In this document: positions 21,970-32,689 of the stretch, piece after piece | Numbering within the stretch: the first letter of the stretch is position 1 | Layout: every line of letters starts with the position of its first letter | Source: Pycnopodia helianthoides | Lineage: Eukaryota > Echinodermata > Asteroidea > Forcipulatida > Asteriidae | Direction of reading: 5' to 3' | Assembly: GCA_032158295.1 (NCBI GenBank) | Contig: CM063261.1 | Span: 3,162,001 to 3,226,000 of the forward strand | Length of the DNA: 64,000 nucleotides | Program-made: the position numbers and the translations under genes | Notes under the pieces: generated by a model | What the model was told of the DNA's origin: nothing | Database searches by the model: none | What the model saw: only the letters and a program-made list of their open reading frames with translations

Positions 21970-22900
21970 GTGATTTGTGGGGTCTTCAAATGTTATTTCC
22001 TTGCCTTTGAAAATATTGAATATTTCTGGAGAATTGACACTGGACTTAATTCAAAACATTTAGTGCTCAGACTAAAATTATTGAGTTTGTTTGTTTGCTA
22101 GTTTGTTTTTGACAATAACAAATGCTCTACTTTTTTTGTTCAACATGAAACTTAACACAACCAATTTACTTCCTAAAATCTAGACCAAAAACACTTTCAT
22201 TGATCAGTAAGTTATGGAGTCACTAGGGTGGCCAAGCAACATTCTTAAGGGAGGAATTTTTTTTTAAAGTTCTTTGGAGTGGTGAACATTGTCTATACCC
22301 CTTTGTAAATTGCATGTTCCCAACTTTGAACCGTTCTTTATTCAAAAAAAAATCTTCTTCTTTTTCCAATCAGTTTGTAGATAAGTGTTGAACATACCTT
22401 GATTGTAGTGTAGGGCCATGGTCCTAGTCTATTAGTTTGTCTGTGGTACTGAGGTGACTTGAAAAAGCTTGGGCAGAGCGTAAGTGTGGCTTTGCTTCTC
22501 TCTGAAGTGTGAATCAACAAGATCACGCAGTTGATGCTAAGGCCAGGGTGGTTCTCAAGCAGAGGATGACAAAGCTCCATGAGTTTATGAGGGTGGCCAA
22601 CAAGGAACATCTTGAGATATTGTGCCACGTCACTCATGGATTTATCTGTTGATTGTAAAGGGAAATTGATGAGAATATTAATTATATAGGTTTACAGTAA
22701 TGCCCAAAATACAGAACATTTATGCGTTTATGTCCTGGGTGCTCTGCTGATCAGTTAACTTTGAGTACATATCTTGTCAACATGGCTGAAAGTTCTGATA
22801 ATTTTTTTTTTTAATACAATAAAAATACAATCATCACAATAGACGGATTCTAATTTGCTCCAAGTCTACAGCCCTGCATGCCAAGCTTCTGAGCAGATAT
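21970..22900 (-). repeat. About 1.03 kb duplication unit, copy 2
   Basis: The second copy of 20930-21860. A third, partial copy (exon-like part and its downstream flank) is at 24136-24780. Confidence 0.8.
22398..22645 (-). CDS. Exon-like unit, copy 2, open frame of 82 codons
   Basis: The minus strand is bounded by AATCAACAG and donor GTATGTTC, 248 nt. It is open from KSMSDVAQYLKMFLVGHPHK to GPWPYTTIK. I do not recognise a family. It enters with two bases of a codon and leaves in phase 0, so two such exons cannot be joined in frame. Conservation with copy 3 is high across the frame, but also outside it, so this is weak evidence for coding. Confidence 0.35.
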
Positions 22901-23430
22901 ACAATTAGGAAAAACATGTATTAGTTTCAGAGCCGTTCTGTTCAGACAATTTGAGAACTTCACAAAAAGTGAGCACACATTAACAATTATCAGTGTGGAA
23001 TTTGAACTAGAAATCAAACAAACAAAATACTTCAGCAAATAGTTCAGGGGTGAGAGTCATTTCTGACAATGGTCTGAAACTAGGACCCAAAGTTTAGAAG
23101 GTATGCTGAAATGATAGCATTTACACGTTTTGAGTTCTAGACTATTTCAGGCTGGGAGCTTCTGGGAACAGTACCACCAGAGCTAGAAGATCAAAGAACT
23201 TGAATTTGGATAACTGTCTGATAATTCTTATCCCTAAATATTTGTCTTTGCATGCAGTCCTTATACTGTATGATTCTTCAGGGAGGCAATGGAGGCAACC
23301 CTGGTCATTGCCTTGGTGCCCCTTGAAATGCTTTACTAGAAGATTACAATTCCTCATAGAGGTGCCCTTAACCAAGGAGAGAACGCCTTGATGCCCTTTA
23401 CCCTTTCAATATTGAAGCATTAGGCCTGTT

Positions 23431-24140
23431 CATGTCAGGGCATACAATCATAGAGTTTTGCATACTTATTCAAGCCTGATACTTTACGGTGACAAATGCC
23501 TGTTGCCCTAGGGCATTGCTTTGCCGTGAAATGGTCCAATAGAAATTTACAAATTCCTCATAGAGGTGCCCTTTACCAAGGAGAAAACATCTTGATGACC
23601 TTGCCCTTGTGTTTTTGTTTGACTCTAATATTGTCACCGTTTTCACGAAGAGCCACTTATGTCCAGACGCTTGGTTCTCAAGATTTACATTTAACACTTT
23701 GCTTGGCTTAAAACTGCAAATCTGCAATACTAAAGCCACGGTTTGCAGTTTAAGACTGCTCATACGTTTAACCTTTCCATTGACTAACAAATTTCTTTAA
23801 TTGTAATTGCTAATTGCCATAGTAATTAGTCAAAGATAAGTGTTTGTTCGTGAAGCCTGAAAGGTGAGATGACCTTCTTAATCATCCAACAAAATGACGT
23901 ATTTTACATAGGAAAGGGGGGCGCATGTCATGTGATCCCGTGCACACTGACATTTATGCTCTTCTGTTGCAATGTAATACATGCATCTTTAGGGGCTTGT
24001 GGCTCTTCGTGAAAAACGCAAAATGCAATTATTGAGATTAAGGCCCCTTCCTGTATTAATAAGTACTTTGACATTTTAAGATATATGTGGCTCTTTGTGA
24101 AAACTGTGACGATATGTCTAATACACCCTTTTGAATTGCA
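23431..24140 (+). repeat. 710 bp direct repeat, copy 1
   Basis: Runs from CATGTCAGGGCATACAATC to CCCTTTTGAATTGCA. By eye it differs from 24782-25490 at only about nine positions. Together with the exon-like block it forms a tandem duplication of a 1.35-1.8 kb unit. Copy 1 contains about 470 bp (22960-23430) that copy 2 lacks. Confidence 0.9.
23629..24115. mobile_element. MITE with internal GAAGAGCCAC repeats, copy 1
   Basis: The ends are inverted repeats (TTGTCACCGTTTTCACGAAG, AGCCAC on the left; GTGGCTCTTTGTGAAAAC, TGTGACGATAT on the right). The same TTTTCACGAAGAGCCAC-type motif recurs inside in both directions (TTCGTGAAGCCTGAAAGG, GGCTTGTGGCTCTTCGTGAA). Confidence 0.7.
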
Positions 24141-24223
24141 TGTTCCCAACTTTGAGCCGTTCTTTATTCAAAAAAAAATCTTCTTCTTTTTCCAATCAGT
24201 TTGTAGATAAGTGTTGAACATAC

Positions 24224-24471
24224 CTTGATTGTAGTGTAAGGCCAAGGTCCTAGTCTATTAGTTTGTCTGTGGTACTGAGGTGACTTCAAAAAGCTTGGGC
24301 AGAGCGTAAGCGTGGCTTTGCTTCTCTCTGAAGTGTGAATCAACAAGATAATGCAGTTGATGCTAAGGCCAGGGTGGTTCTCAAGCAGAGGATGACCAAG
24401 CTCCATGAGTTTATGAGGGTGGCCAACGAGGAACATCTCAAAATCTTGTACCAAGTCACTCATGGATATAT
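24224..24471 (-). CDS. Exon-like unit, copy 3, open frame of 82 codons
   Basis: The same length, borders and frame as 22398-22645. The protein differs at few sites (MSDLVQDFEMFLVGHPHKLM). It abuts the 710 bp direct repeat at 24140. Confidence 0.35.
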
Positions 24472-24781
24472 CTGTTGATTGTAAAAGGAAATTGATGAGA
24501 ATATGAATTATATAGGTTTACAGTACTGCCCAAAGTACAGAACATTTTATATGCGTACATGTCATGGGTGCTCTGATCAGTTAACTTTGAGTACAAATCT
24601 TGTCAACATGGCCAAAAGTTCTGATAAAAAAATAAAAAATAAAATACAAATACAATCATCACAATAGACGTATTCTAATTTGCTCCAAGTCTGCAGCCCT
24701 GCATGCCAAGATTCTGAGCAGAGAAATTAGGGAAAACATGTATTAGTTTCAGAGCATTCTGTTTAGACAATTTGAGAACTT

Positions 24782-25490
24782 CATGTCAGGGCATACAATC
24801 ATAGAGTTTTGCATACTTATTCAAGCCTGATACTTTACGGTGACAAATGCCTGTTGCCCTAGGGCATTGCTTTGCCGTGAAATGGTCCAATAGAAATTTA
24901 CAAATTCCTCATAGAGGTGCCCTTTACCAAGGAGAAAACATCTTGCTGACCTTGCCCTTGTGTTTTTGTTTGACTCTAATATTGTCACCGTTTTCACGAA
25001 GAGCCACTTATGTCCAGACGCTTGGTTCTCAAGATTTACATTTAACACTTTGCTTGGCTTAAAACTGCAAATCTGCAATACTAAAGCCACGGTTTGCAGT
25101 TTAAGACTGCTCATACGTTTAACCTCTCCATTGACTAACAAATTTCTTTAATTGTAATTGCTAATTGCCATAGTAATTAGTCAAAGATAAGTGTTTGTTC
25201 GTGAAGCCTGAAAGGTGAGATGACCTTCTTAATCATCCAACAAAATAACGTATTTTACATAGGAAAGGGGGGCGCATGTCATGTGATCCCGTGCACACTG
25301 ACATTTATGCTCTTCTGTTGCAATGTAATACATGCATCTTTGGGGGCTTGTGGCTCTTTGTGAAAACGCAAAATGCAATTATTGAGATTAAGGCCCCTTC
25401 CTGTATTAATAAATACTTTGACATTTTACGATATATGTGGCTCTGTGTGAAAACTGTGACGATATGTCTAATACACCCTTTTGAATTGCA
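24782..25490 (+). repeat. 710 bp direct repeat, copy 2
   Basis: The second copy, with the same ends and the same nested MITE (24980-25465). Confidence 0.9.
24980..25465. mobile_element. MITE with internal GAAGAGCCAC repeats, copy 2
   Basis: Present because it is carried inside the 710 bp duplication; ends as in copy 1. Confidence 0.7.
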
Positions 25491-25847
25491 GAATTATTAT
25501 TTTTCTATAGTCTGTCCCCTGGAGAAATAAATTGCAGCTACATGTATGCAACTGACACCATGACATTTTGAAATGTATGTTTTGCATTTACAAAATTGAA
25601 AATATATAAAAAACCCTTATTAAAATGGTAATTGCACAGTATTCCCAGAGCTCAGGAATGATGCTCCCCAGCTTGGAATGATTTTTTTGACACTCCTCTA
25701 TATTCAAAACCAAAAATGTGCCATTGTAGGCATGATATCATCTATAAAACAGACTCTCCTCTACTTGTACCGTAAATTAGTCAAGCAATGTGGATGAAAA
25801 TACATTTAACCAACTAGAATGCCATATACATAGCACATACATATCGT

Positions 25848-26330
25848 CACCGTTTTCATGAAGAGCCACATATCTTAAAATGACAAACTATTGATTGATA
25901 CAGGAAGGGGGCCTTTATTATCTCAATAACTGTATTTTGCATTTTCACAAGGAGCCACAGGTCCACTAGATGCATGTAATACATTGCAACAGAAGAGCGT
26001 AAATGTAGGTCAAATCGTTTTTTCAGGTTTCGCAAAGAGCCACTAATGTCAGTGTGCAGTGCACCCCTTTCGTAAAAAATACTTACTCAGTTGGGTGATT
26101 AATAAGGTCATCTCACTTTTTAGGTTTCACGAAGAGACACGTATCTTTGACTTATTACTAAGGCAAATTAACTAATATATGTAAATAAATTAGTTAGTCA
26201 ATGGAGAGGTTAAACGTTCACAGAATCATATGAGCGGTCTTAAACTTCAAAACCGTGGCTTTAGTATAAATGTAAATCTCAATCAAGCGTTTGGACATCA
26301 GTGGCTCTTCGTTAAAACGGTGACGATATG
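25848..26330. mobile_element. MITE with internal GAAGAGCCAC repeats, copy 3 (inverted)
   Basis: An independent, older copy in the opposite orientation, about 480 bp. It has ends ATATCGTCACCGTTTTCATG and AAAACGGTGACGATAT. It shows that the family is mobile and not only part of the local duplication. Confidence 0.7.
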
Positions 26331-26471
26331 TGACCTGCTATCACAAAATGAGCCAGAAGTCACAAAATGTTAGCAGGTACCTCTAATTAAAAGTAAAGTT
26401 TAACACATGAACACACTCGATTGAGTGATCTTGTCTAGCTTCAGCGTTTTTGGTGATATTTGAAACTCCAG

Positions 26472-27067
26472 GGGCTGATTGCACTAATTGGTCTTAAACC
26501 GGTCAATGCGCTATATAGCCGGCTAGCTTGAGACGTGCTTAGACAGTCTTTAATTATAGACCGGTTGCAATAGCACGGTCTATATTTTTAGCCGGTATTA
26601 AATCTTAAGCCTGCGCTGAGCTGGCTATAATCAGTTTTTGTTTTGTTTTTAAACATGGAGCTACATCTGTCAGTTGTTGATGATGTCATGCAAAGAGCCC
26701 TACAACGAGACAGTTTGATAGTGTTTATTCGGTTAGTAATTTTGTCCCAGGCTTTAAGTTTTCCTTCCATTGTCACCAAATTGCTTAGTTGTGACTGCAT
26801 AATCTCCCTGCAGTTCATGTTACCCTCTACAAGTGTCAAATTCTCTGTTTGACTGCAGGCTGGTCGCCTAATGTTTGATCTTTGTTTAACTTTCAAAGCC
26901 ATTGTCTCAGTGTGCTATAGTAACGGCCATCGTAAATAACAAAGCTTAGGAATGCTTTTCTTATTTCACTACTTCACACTGACTTTTCTAAGACCGGCTT
27001 GATGCAACAGGCTTTACGATAGCTGGTCTAACACCACTGGCTTAGACCATTTTATTGCACTCCGCCC
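26472..27067 (-). mobile_element. Harbinger-like element remnant
   Basis: The ends GGGCTGATTGCACTAATTGG and, reversed, GGGCGGAGTGCAATAAAATGG form imperfect inverted repeats in the style of PIF/Harbinger elements. Inside, the minus strand holds a Myb/SANT-like ORF. The transposase gene is missing, so it cannot move by itself. The flanking three bases (CAG/TAG) do not form a clean target duplication. Confidence 0.55.
26588..26902 (-). pseudogene. Myb/SANT-like protein remnant of a Harbinger element
   Basis: A 104-codon ORF begins MALKVKQRSNIRRPACSQTE. The segment up to KAWDKITNRINTI follows the pattern of the Myb/SANT-like protein encoded by Harbinger elements (hydrophobic residues and the K-AW-I--R/KIN motif). 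After that the sequence loses resemblance, so the gene appears truncated. Confidence 0.45.
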
Positions 27068-27196
27068 TAGTGTTGAAACCGTTGTAAAGCTTTTTTTTAA
27101 ATGGCATGACAAAATGACAACTTTTTGCTCATTTTGTGATAATGGGGTTCAACTTTACAAAATAGATGAGTTTAAATGAGTCTACCAATACTATGG

Positions 27197-28054
27197 CAGG
27201 GTACGAAATTAAGAAACAACGGAAAGTTAGGTTGCCCGAATATAATATAATTATGCTTTGCACAATGCTCTGTGTGACACGTGTATTAACCATCCGTTTC
27301 AGACACAAAGAGGGTTTTTAAAAAATCATTTACACAACCATGCATGCATGCGATCATAAACATTGAGTCTTCATAACAGCATTTTGACTCTTACATTGTA
27401 GCACAACACCCGCCCCAAAAAACCAAGAAAACAACGAAAAATAAATAAATAAAGAGAAACAAGTCTTACATTATACAGTTAATTAATCATTCCATTCATC
27501 CAGGGCATCCTAAATTCTGTCATTTTTGTAAAATAAAGCCTAAGCCTAAAACAAGCTGACATTTCCGAGGAACTGTGCCCGCAGGCCATGCTTTCAATGG
27601 AATTTGCATGCGGACCATTGACGCCAGAGCTTATGGTCTTATAGCGCGACACCAGCGATAATGATTATTGCAGGTTCGGGGAATAACCTTTCTCCTGAGC
27701 ATGTACAGTCTTTCGTCAAGGCGTTTGTAACTGGATTTTGTATGCTGTCGCGTAATGCGCTGGTATATTTCTCATGCAATCGTATTGTTTTAGAATGCTG
27801 CCCTCTAGCGATCAATGTTTCTTAGCTTTATTGTAGCACACAAAGTCACATGATAACAAAGACTACAGGCCTGTAAATTGGAAACAATGTGATATGTGCC
27901 GCACGGGTTGTGCATTGTTACTCTGTGATCGGGATGTGGTCTGCCTAAATCGGATGGTTTTTCATAAGGTTGCCCATCAGGCAACGGCGGTTTAATCACA
28001 GGTTGCCGGATGATTTTTTGGTTGCCTCGGGCAAACCGTTAATTTCGCACCCTG
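27197..28054. mobile_element. 858 bp non-autonomous DNA transposon with 5 bp target duplication
   Basis: The ends CAGGGTACGAAATTAA and, reversed, CAGGGTGCGAAATTAA are near-identical inverted repeats. TATGG flanks both sides (27192-27196 and 28055-28059). Subterminal TTGCCCGA and TTGCCTCGGGCAA motifs are shared by both ends. No transposase ORF is present. The superfamily is not assigned. Confidence 0.75.
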
Positions 28055-28057
28055 TAT

Positions 28058-28230
28058 GGCCCAATTTCATAAAGCAGGAATTGCTGCTTAGCAAATTTCT
28101 CTGCTAAGCAAAAAATGAGTACGGCACGGTGGGTAACGATGTAAACTTCAATGTTGGCTGGAGACCAGTTTTTGCTAAGCAAAATGTTTACTTCGGGTGC
28201 CCTTTCTGTCGGACTGAGGATCAGGCATAC
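28058..28230. mobile_element. Tail-to-tail CTTAGCA MITE fragment
   Basis: Starts GGCCCAATTTCATAAAGC, like the end of 48750-48945 (ATTTCATAG..GCTGCTT, TTGGGCCC). It has inverted TGCTTAGCAAA / TTTTGCTAAGCA motifs inside. The right border is unclear. Confidence 0.5.
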
Positions 28231-28499
28231 TACCATAATCAGAGTCGAGGTGTTGAATTTGTTAGGGCGAGCAAACCTAGGTTTGCGCAAACCACCCTAG
28301 GGAGTAAGTGCTCGTAGAACTGCACGAACATGTGCTACTAAACGTAAAGCTGGATGGCACTGCACTCCCTAATGGACTCCAGCATTGCAATGGAAATGTG
28401 AGGTCAGTGAGACTCATCATTGTGAGTTTGGAAATTGTCATTCTGAATTCTGAATATCCTACAAAGATTTTCAGGCAATCTCAGGCAATCTACACCATT

Positions 28500-30030
28500 T
28501 AACAGAAATGAAATCACTTCAACAGGGCTCGGCAAATTTACACTGGACCGCAGGCCCAGGCCAATGATTTTAGTGTCAGGCCAGACTCATGACTGGAGAA
28601 GTCCGGTTGGTCTTGTGCTTTTCAGATGGACCTTATTCCCATGAAATACATTAATTACATTCCTGCATGGTAAGACACTGTTATGGCATAATAATGTTTT
28701 GCTATTAACCAATAGTGTCTGTACCATGCAGGAATGTGCACTAGGCAGACGCACAAACTCATAAGCATCACGCCACCATCCGTCCCATACAACAAGGCAC
28801 AATGTTTTGAACAGTAGGGAGAGGGCGCACAAGGGAAGTTCAATTTACATATTTCATGGGAAGGGTCTATTGAATAAACACCTTCACTCTGTGTAATATC
28901 TTGAACAGAAACAAAATATACTCAATTGACTTTGATTCTAATAAGATACCTTTTAATTCTGTTTGAGTAATGAAGCATATATCCATAACTGAGATAAATC
29001 TTCTCTCACATGTATTAGTGCTTGTTCAAATAAAAACAGTAAATGCATGTTAAACTGCATCAGGAAGTTTTTTTTCTCATTTGGATTCGGGTCTCTTGTT
29101 GAGCTACGAGACATGTGGTCTTTTAGGTTTTCCCCAAAATAAACTTGAGCCCTGATTGAAAGAAACTTCACCAAGTCTCAACTGAGAATTGACACACCCA
29201 CAAAATAATTGAATAACTGCTTTACTACTCCTCCAAGATTTCAACACTTTCCTAACTAGGGTTTAGATCATTGAATAAGTAACTCCCCATTCAACAAGCA
29301 AACTATGTAGCAAAACAACCATGACTGCAAAAATAAGTACTATAACTCAGGTTCTGCAGAATTTTTTTTAGTTTGTGGAAAAATTTTCCTGGAAACTATG
29401 GCAAGATGGATCAGTTAAACAATCATTAAATACTTCAAATCAAAGAAGATAACTCAAAATTAATGGCTTTATCCATTTTTATGGTAAGATACCAATTTTA
29501 CATTTGTTGAAACTTTGACAGGAAATTGCAAGTGTAATTTTAACATTTGTTGTGGTGGTCCGAACAGACAAACTTCTGCCAGGTGGTTTTGGGAATGCTG
29601 AGTTGCCAGGCTTTACCTGCCACCAACCTGTGGCAAAAACCTGTTGTCCTTAAGACAGTTGCATTGCATATACCTGGCTCTGCTTACGCATAGTTCTACG
29701 CGTACGGCACCCTGTAAAGCACATAGTTCTATGGGCAGTAAGCACAGAATTCCATGTAAGCAATCAGGGCTCGCCCTTAACACTAGCCCGGTGTACATTG
29801 TCTAGTAAAAATGCTATGGGCTAGTAAACACCACTTCTCAACTTGCCCTGTGGGCTACTAAAAATTGTGCAACCTACTTGTTTAAAATGCTCATTTCTTC
29901 CTTTTCAGATGTGAAATTAATGTATAAAATGTGTTAATTTTATTGAGTGTTGAATATAACTTCATTTGATCGTTAAACTGGTTGTGATTGTTAACAAAAA
30001 CACATCAGAACATTACATTTGTGGCAATTC
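28500..30030. repeat. Dispersed-repeat fragments, no gene
   Basis: GGGCTCG..ACTGGACC..GGCC-type fragments occur at 28525-28620 and 29765-29880, and a fragment related to 3800-3880 at 29050-29160 (minus). A palindrome-like stretch CATTCCTGCATGGTA..TACCATGCAGGAATG lies at 28660-28735. Nothing else is recognised. Confidence 0.5.
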
Positions 30031-30162
30031 CTGTTTAAAATCTGGGCTACTAAAACTTACTGGGGGCAAGTAAAATGCACAGTTTACTGGCCCGGGGGGC
30101 TACTTTACAAAAAGCTTAAGCGCAAGGCCTGGCAATGCCATGAAACTGGGACCTGGTTCCGA

Positions 30163-30324
30163 TTTCCCCTGGCACTCTTCCTAATCTTAAGGACTGAAAT
30201 CCTAGCCAATGCTTTAAAAGATAGACTAGTCCTAAGTTAGGACCAGTACTTAGGACTAGTCCTATCTCTTAGCATTGCCTAGGACTAGTCCTAAGTTAGG
30301 AAGAGTTTTGTGAAATCGACCCCT
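30163..30324. mobile_element. TCCTAACTTAGGA palindromic MITE
   Basis: An inverted repeat with CCGATTTCCCC..CACTCTTCCTAA at the left and TTAGGAAGAGTTTTGTGAAATCG at the right, with several TAGTCCTAAGTTAGGA units between. Related to 46818-46985. Confidence 0.65.
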
Positions 30325-30427
30325 GGTCTCTTCATTATGCCACTGGGCCCCTTTTGCCTCCTCCCCAATCTCATAATGTGCGACTGCTGACAGCTACTGT
30401 GCTCACTCAAAATAAAAAGTTGCTTAC

Positions 30428-30550
30428 CTTAAAAATAAGACTGTTTCTTGTGCTTTACTTCCCATGTTGAGGGGTGTTAACAGGGGTGTTCTGTCTAGTG
30501 CCAGAATTATGTCACTATCTTAGTAGTTGAATGTCTGTTCTCTCTCCTCA
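30428..30550 (-). ncRNA. Putative exon homologous to 2400-2532 and 3551-3679
   Basis: The minus strand has acceptor TTTGCAG, then TGAGGAGAGA, and ends in ATTTTTAAG before donor GTAAGC. The left-arm exons begin TGAGGGGAGA or similar and also end in TTTTTAAG/GTAA. All carry a CATGGGAAGT.AAGCAC-like stretch in the middle or end. This ties the right arm to the left transcription unit. Confidence 0.5.
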
Positions 30551-31439
30551 CTGCAAACAAAGAAAAATACAAATTATTTAGATTTATAACACAACTTGAT
30601 GAAAACATTATTGCTGATAGTACATGTACTGTTTTTAAAAGGAATTTCCATAAAATTTGAATGACAGATTTTATCTCTTGAATTTCAGCATTTTTACCAG
30701 ACACATCTCACTAGATCATGATGTTGAGACTTCTTGTCATGTTTGCTTACTTAACCCTCTTGTCTGAAGAGAAAATCTTTGGGAACCACAAATCAGAAAG
30801 AACAAAAATTATCCCTTCAAATGTAGGAGTCAAATTGTAATAGTATTAGTATAAGAAACATTTTCATTTTGGGGGGGAAGAAAAAAAGAATGCAAATTCT
30901 TGTAATGTAGGACCATAGCTAATCTTGAAAACTACGCGGCAGTGGTCGAAAATTTGTTTGATTTTAATACATTGATGGGTAATCAATGTCATAGAGGGTG
31001 CTGTACAATCTTCCGGTAAAAATCTCGGTCGCGTTTTTTTGTGTGTGTGTTTTTCCCTCTTTTTACTTCAGAATTTTGATTTCATGAATATTTATGCTTA
31101 CAAAATGGTAAATATGGTTGCCCTTTGTTTAAAATACAGATGACAGACACATAATTTTAGCCATACATCGTTATATTTTTTCGCCAGGTACATGACAAAC
31201 AGGGCGATCGTAAACAGTGTAAATTTCACGTCATGTTTTAGTACTTTGACTCGAGTTTGCCTTGGTGTATTTTGTGCATGGACATTTTCAGGGCATTTTA
31301 GTAAAAAAAAAAACAGAAATAAAATACAAACCTTTGTAACATAGGCCTATAGCCTAGGTTAAAATGTCTTCTTCCGTCATAGAAATGTTGAAATATAAAA
31401 TTAAAAAATGAAATACGAATATAAAAAAATAGGGGGCTA

Positions 31440-31920
31440 TCCCGACCGGCGCCGTGCACTTTTGTTTTCGTGACGAACGCATGCGCAGATAATGACTTCA
31501 GATCCGATAAGAAAAAGTGAGTGGATTGTTTACAAGTGAGCATGCACTAGAGAACATGACAGCTGCATGTACATGTACTTGTACCTTGCAAAATGGCGAC
31601 CGACTGTCGTGTCGATCGTTGCTACGCAAGGTGCAATTGTTTTATTTAGTAAAGTGGCAACAGTTGCCGACTCAAAAAACACAACCACCTTTAGAAATGA
31701 AATTTCTACAGGTTAGTTGTATTGTTTATATACCTACAAGGATTAAAACAATCGAACGGTTAAAAAAAAACTATTTCAACATGGCTTTTAATTTTTATGC
31801 CAAAATACCTTGCTTGTTTGTCAACATGGCTTTTAATTTTTATGCCAAAATATCTTTTTTGTTTGACTACCAGATCTTTCATGTAGGCGGAAGAACTGCC
31901 CGCCCCAAATGTAAGTGAGA
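31440..31920 (+). promoter_or_regulatory. Possible promoter and first exon
   Basis: A GC-richer island in AT-rich DNA, with GAACGCATGCGCAG (NRF1-like) near 31477 and AAAATGGCGACC (YY1-like, also a start codon) near 31590. The ORF MATDCRVDRCYA runs into AAG/GTGCAA, a weak donor. A 31 bp sequence (AACATGGCTTTTAATTTTTA...) is repeated at 31779 and 31823. This is speculative. Confidence 0.25.
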
Positions 31921-32689
31921 GAAAACTCTCTGGTATACTTTCATTTAATTTAGTTTGTGATTCTTGCCCTATGTTTGTGTGCAGATATTTTAATAAAACA
32001 CTATTCATGTTTACTGATATCTGATTTGTCAGAGTCTTAATTGGTCTTGTAGGAAAAGCTCGGTGGACTTTGTAAGTGAAAGCTGAACATCTTTCATGTT
32101 CCATTTTACATTTGAAAATAACACTTTAGGTTTATATTTCAAAGTGCAAACATATCTACTTCACTCTGAAACATTTATGCAGTGTGTTTTGGGCATTCTT
32201 TGACATCTCTAAAAAATAAAAAAAAATTGACTGACCGACCGACCCAAGAAAAAAAATCGGGTGAAAGGGCAATCCAACAAAAACTTTTTTAGGCCTTATC
32301 TTAGCCCCAAGTTGCAGCCTCCCCTCCTATTAAATTAATATTAATAAATGTTTTAAAACCAACTTGTTTTCTTTCCAATCTGTCAATGTACATTTTAATT
32401 TCAGTCCCACAAGCTTTAATGTTATGAAAGATTGTCTGGCTAAAGAAGCTGAAAATTTCAAAACCTGGAAACGTTTGAAGCATGGAGGAAGGAAAGAAGG
32501 AATACATTTCATGCTCTGCCTTTCAAAGTTGAATTTCAGGTCTGGCCTCCCTCCGCCCCCCCCCCCCAGCCCACCCTCATTCTCATTCTCCCCACCCACT
32601 TCCAACACACACATACCCTGTCACAAAATTATATAATAGAGTTAAAACAAAGTTAGTGTCTTTTCCTAACTAAAACAACAATGTCAGAA

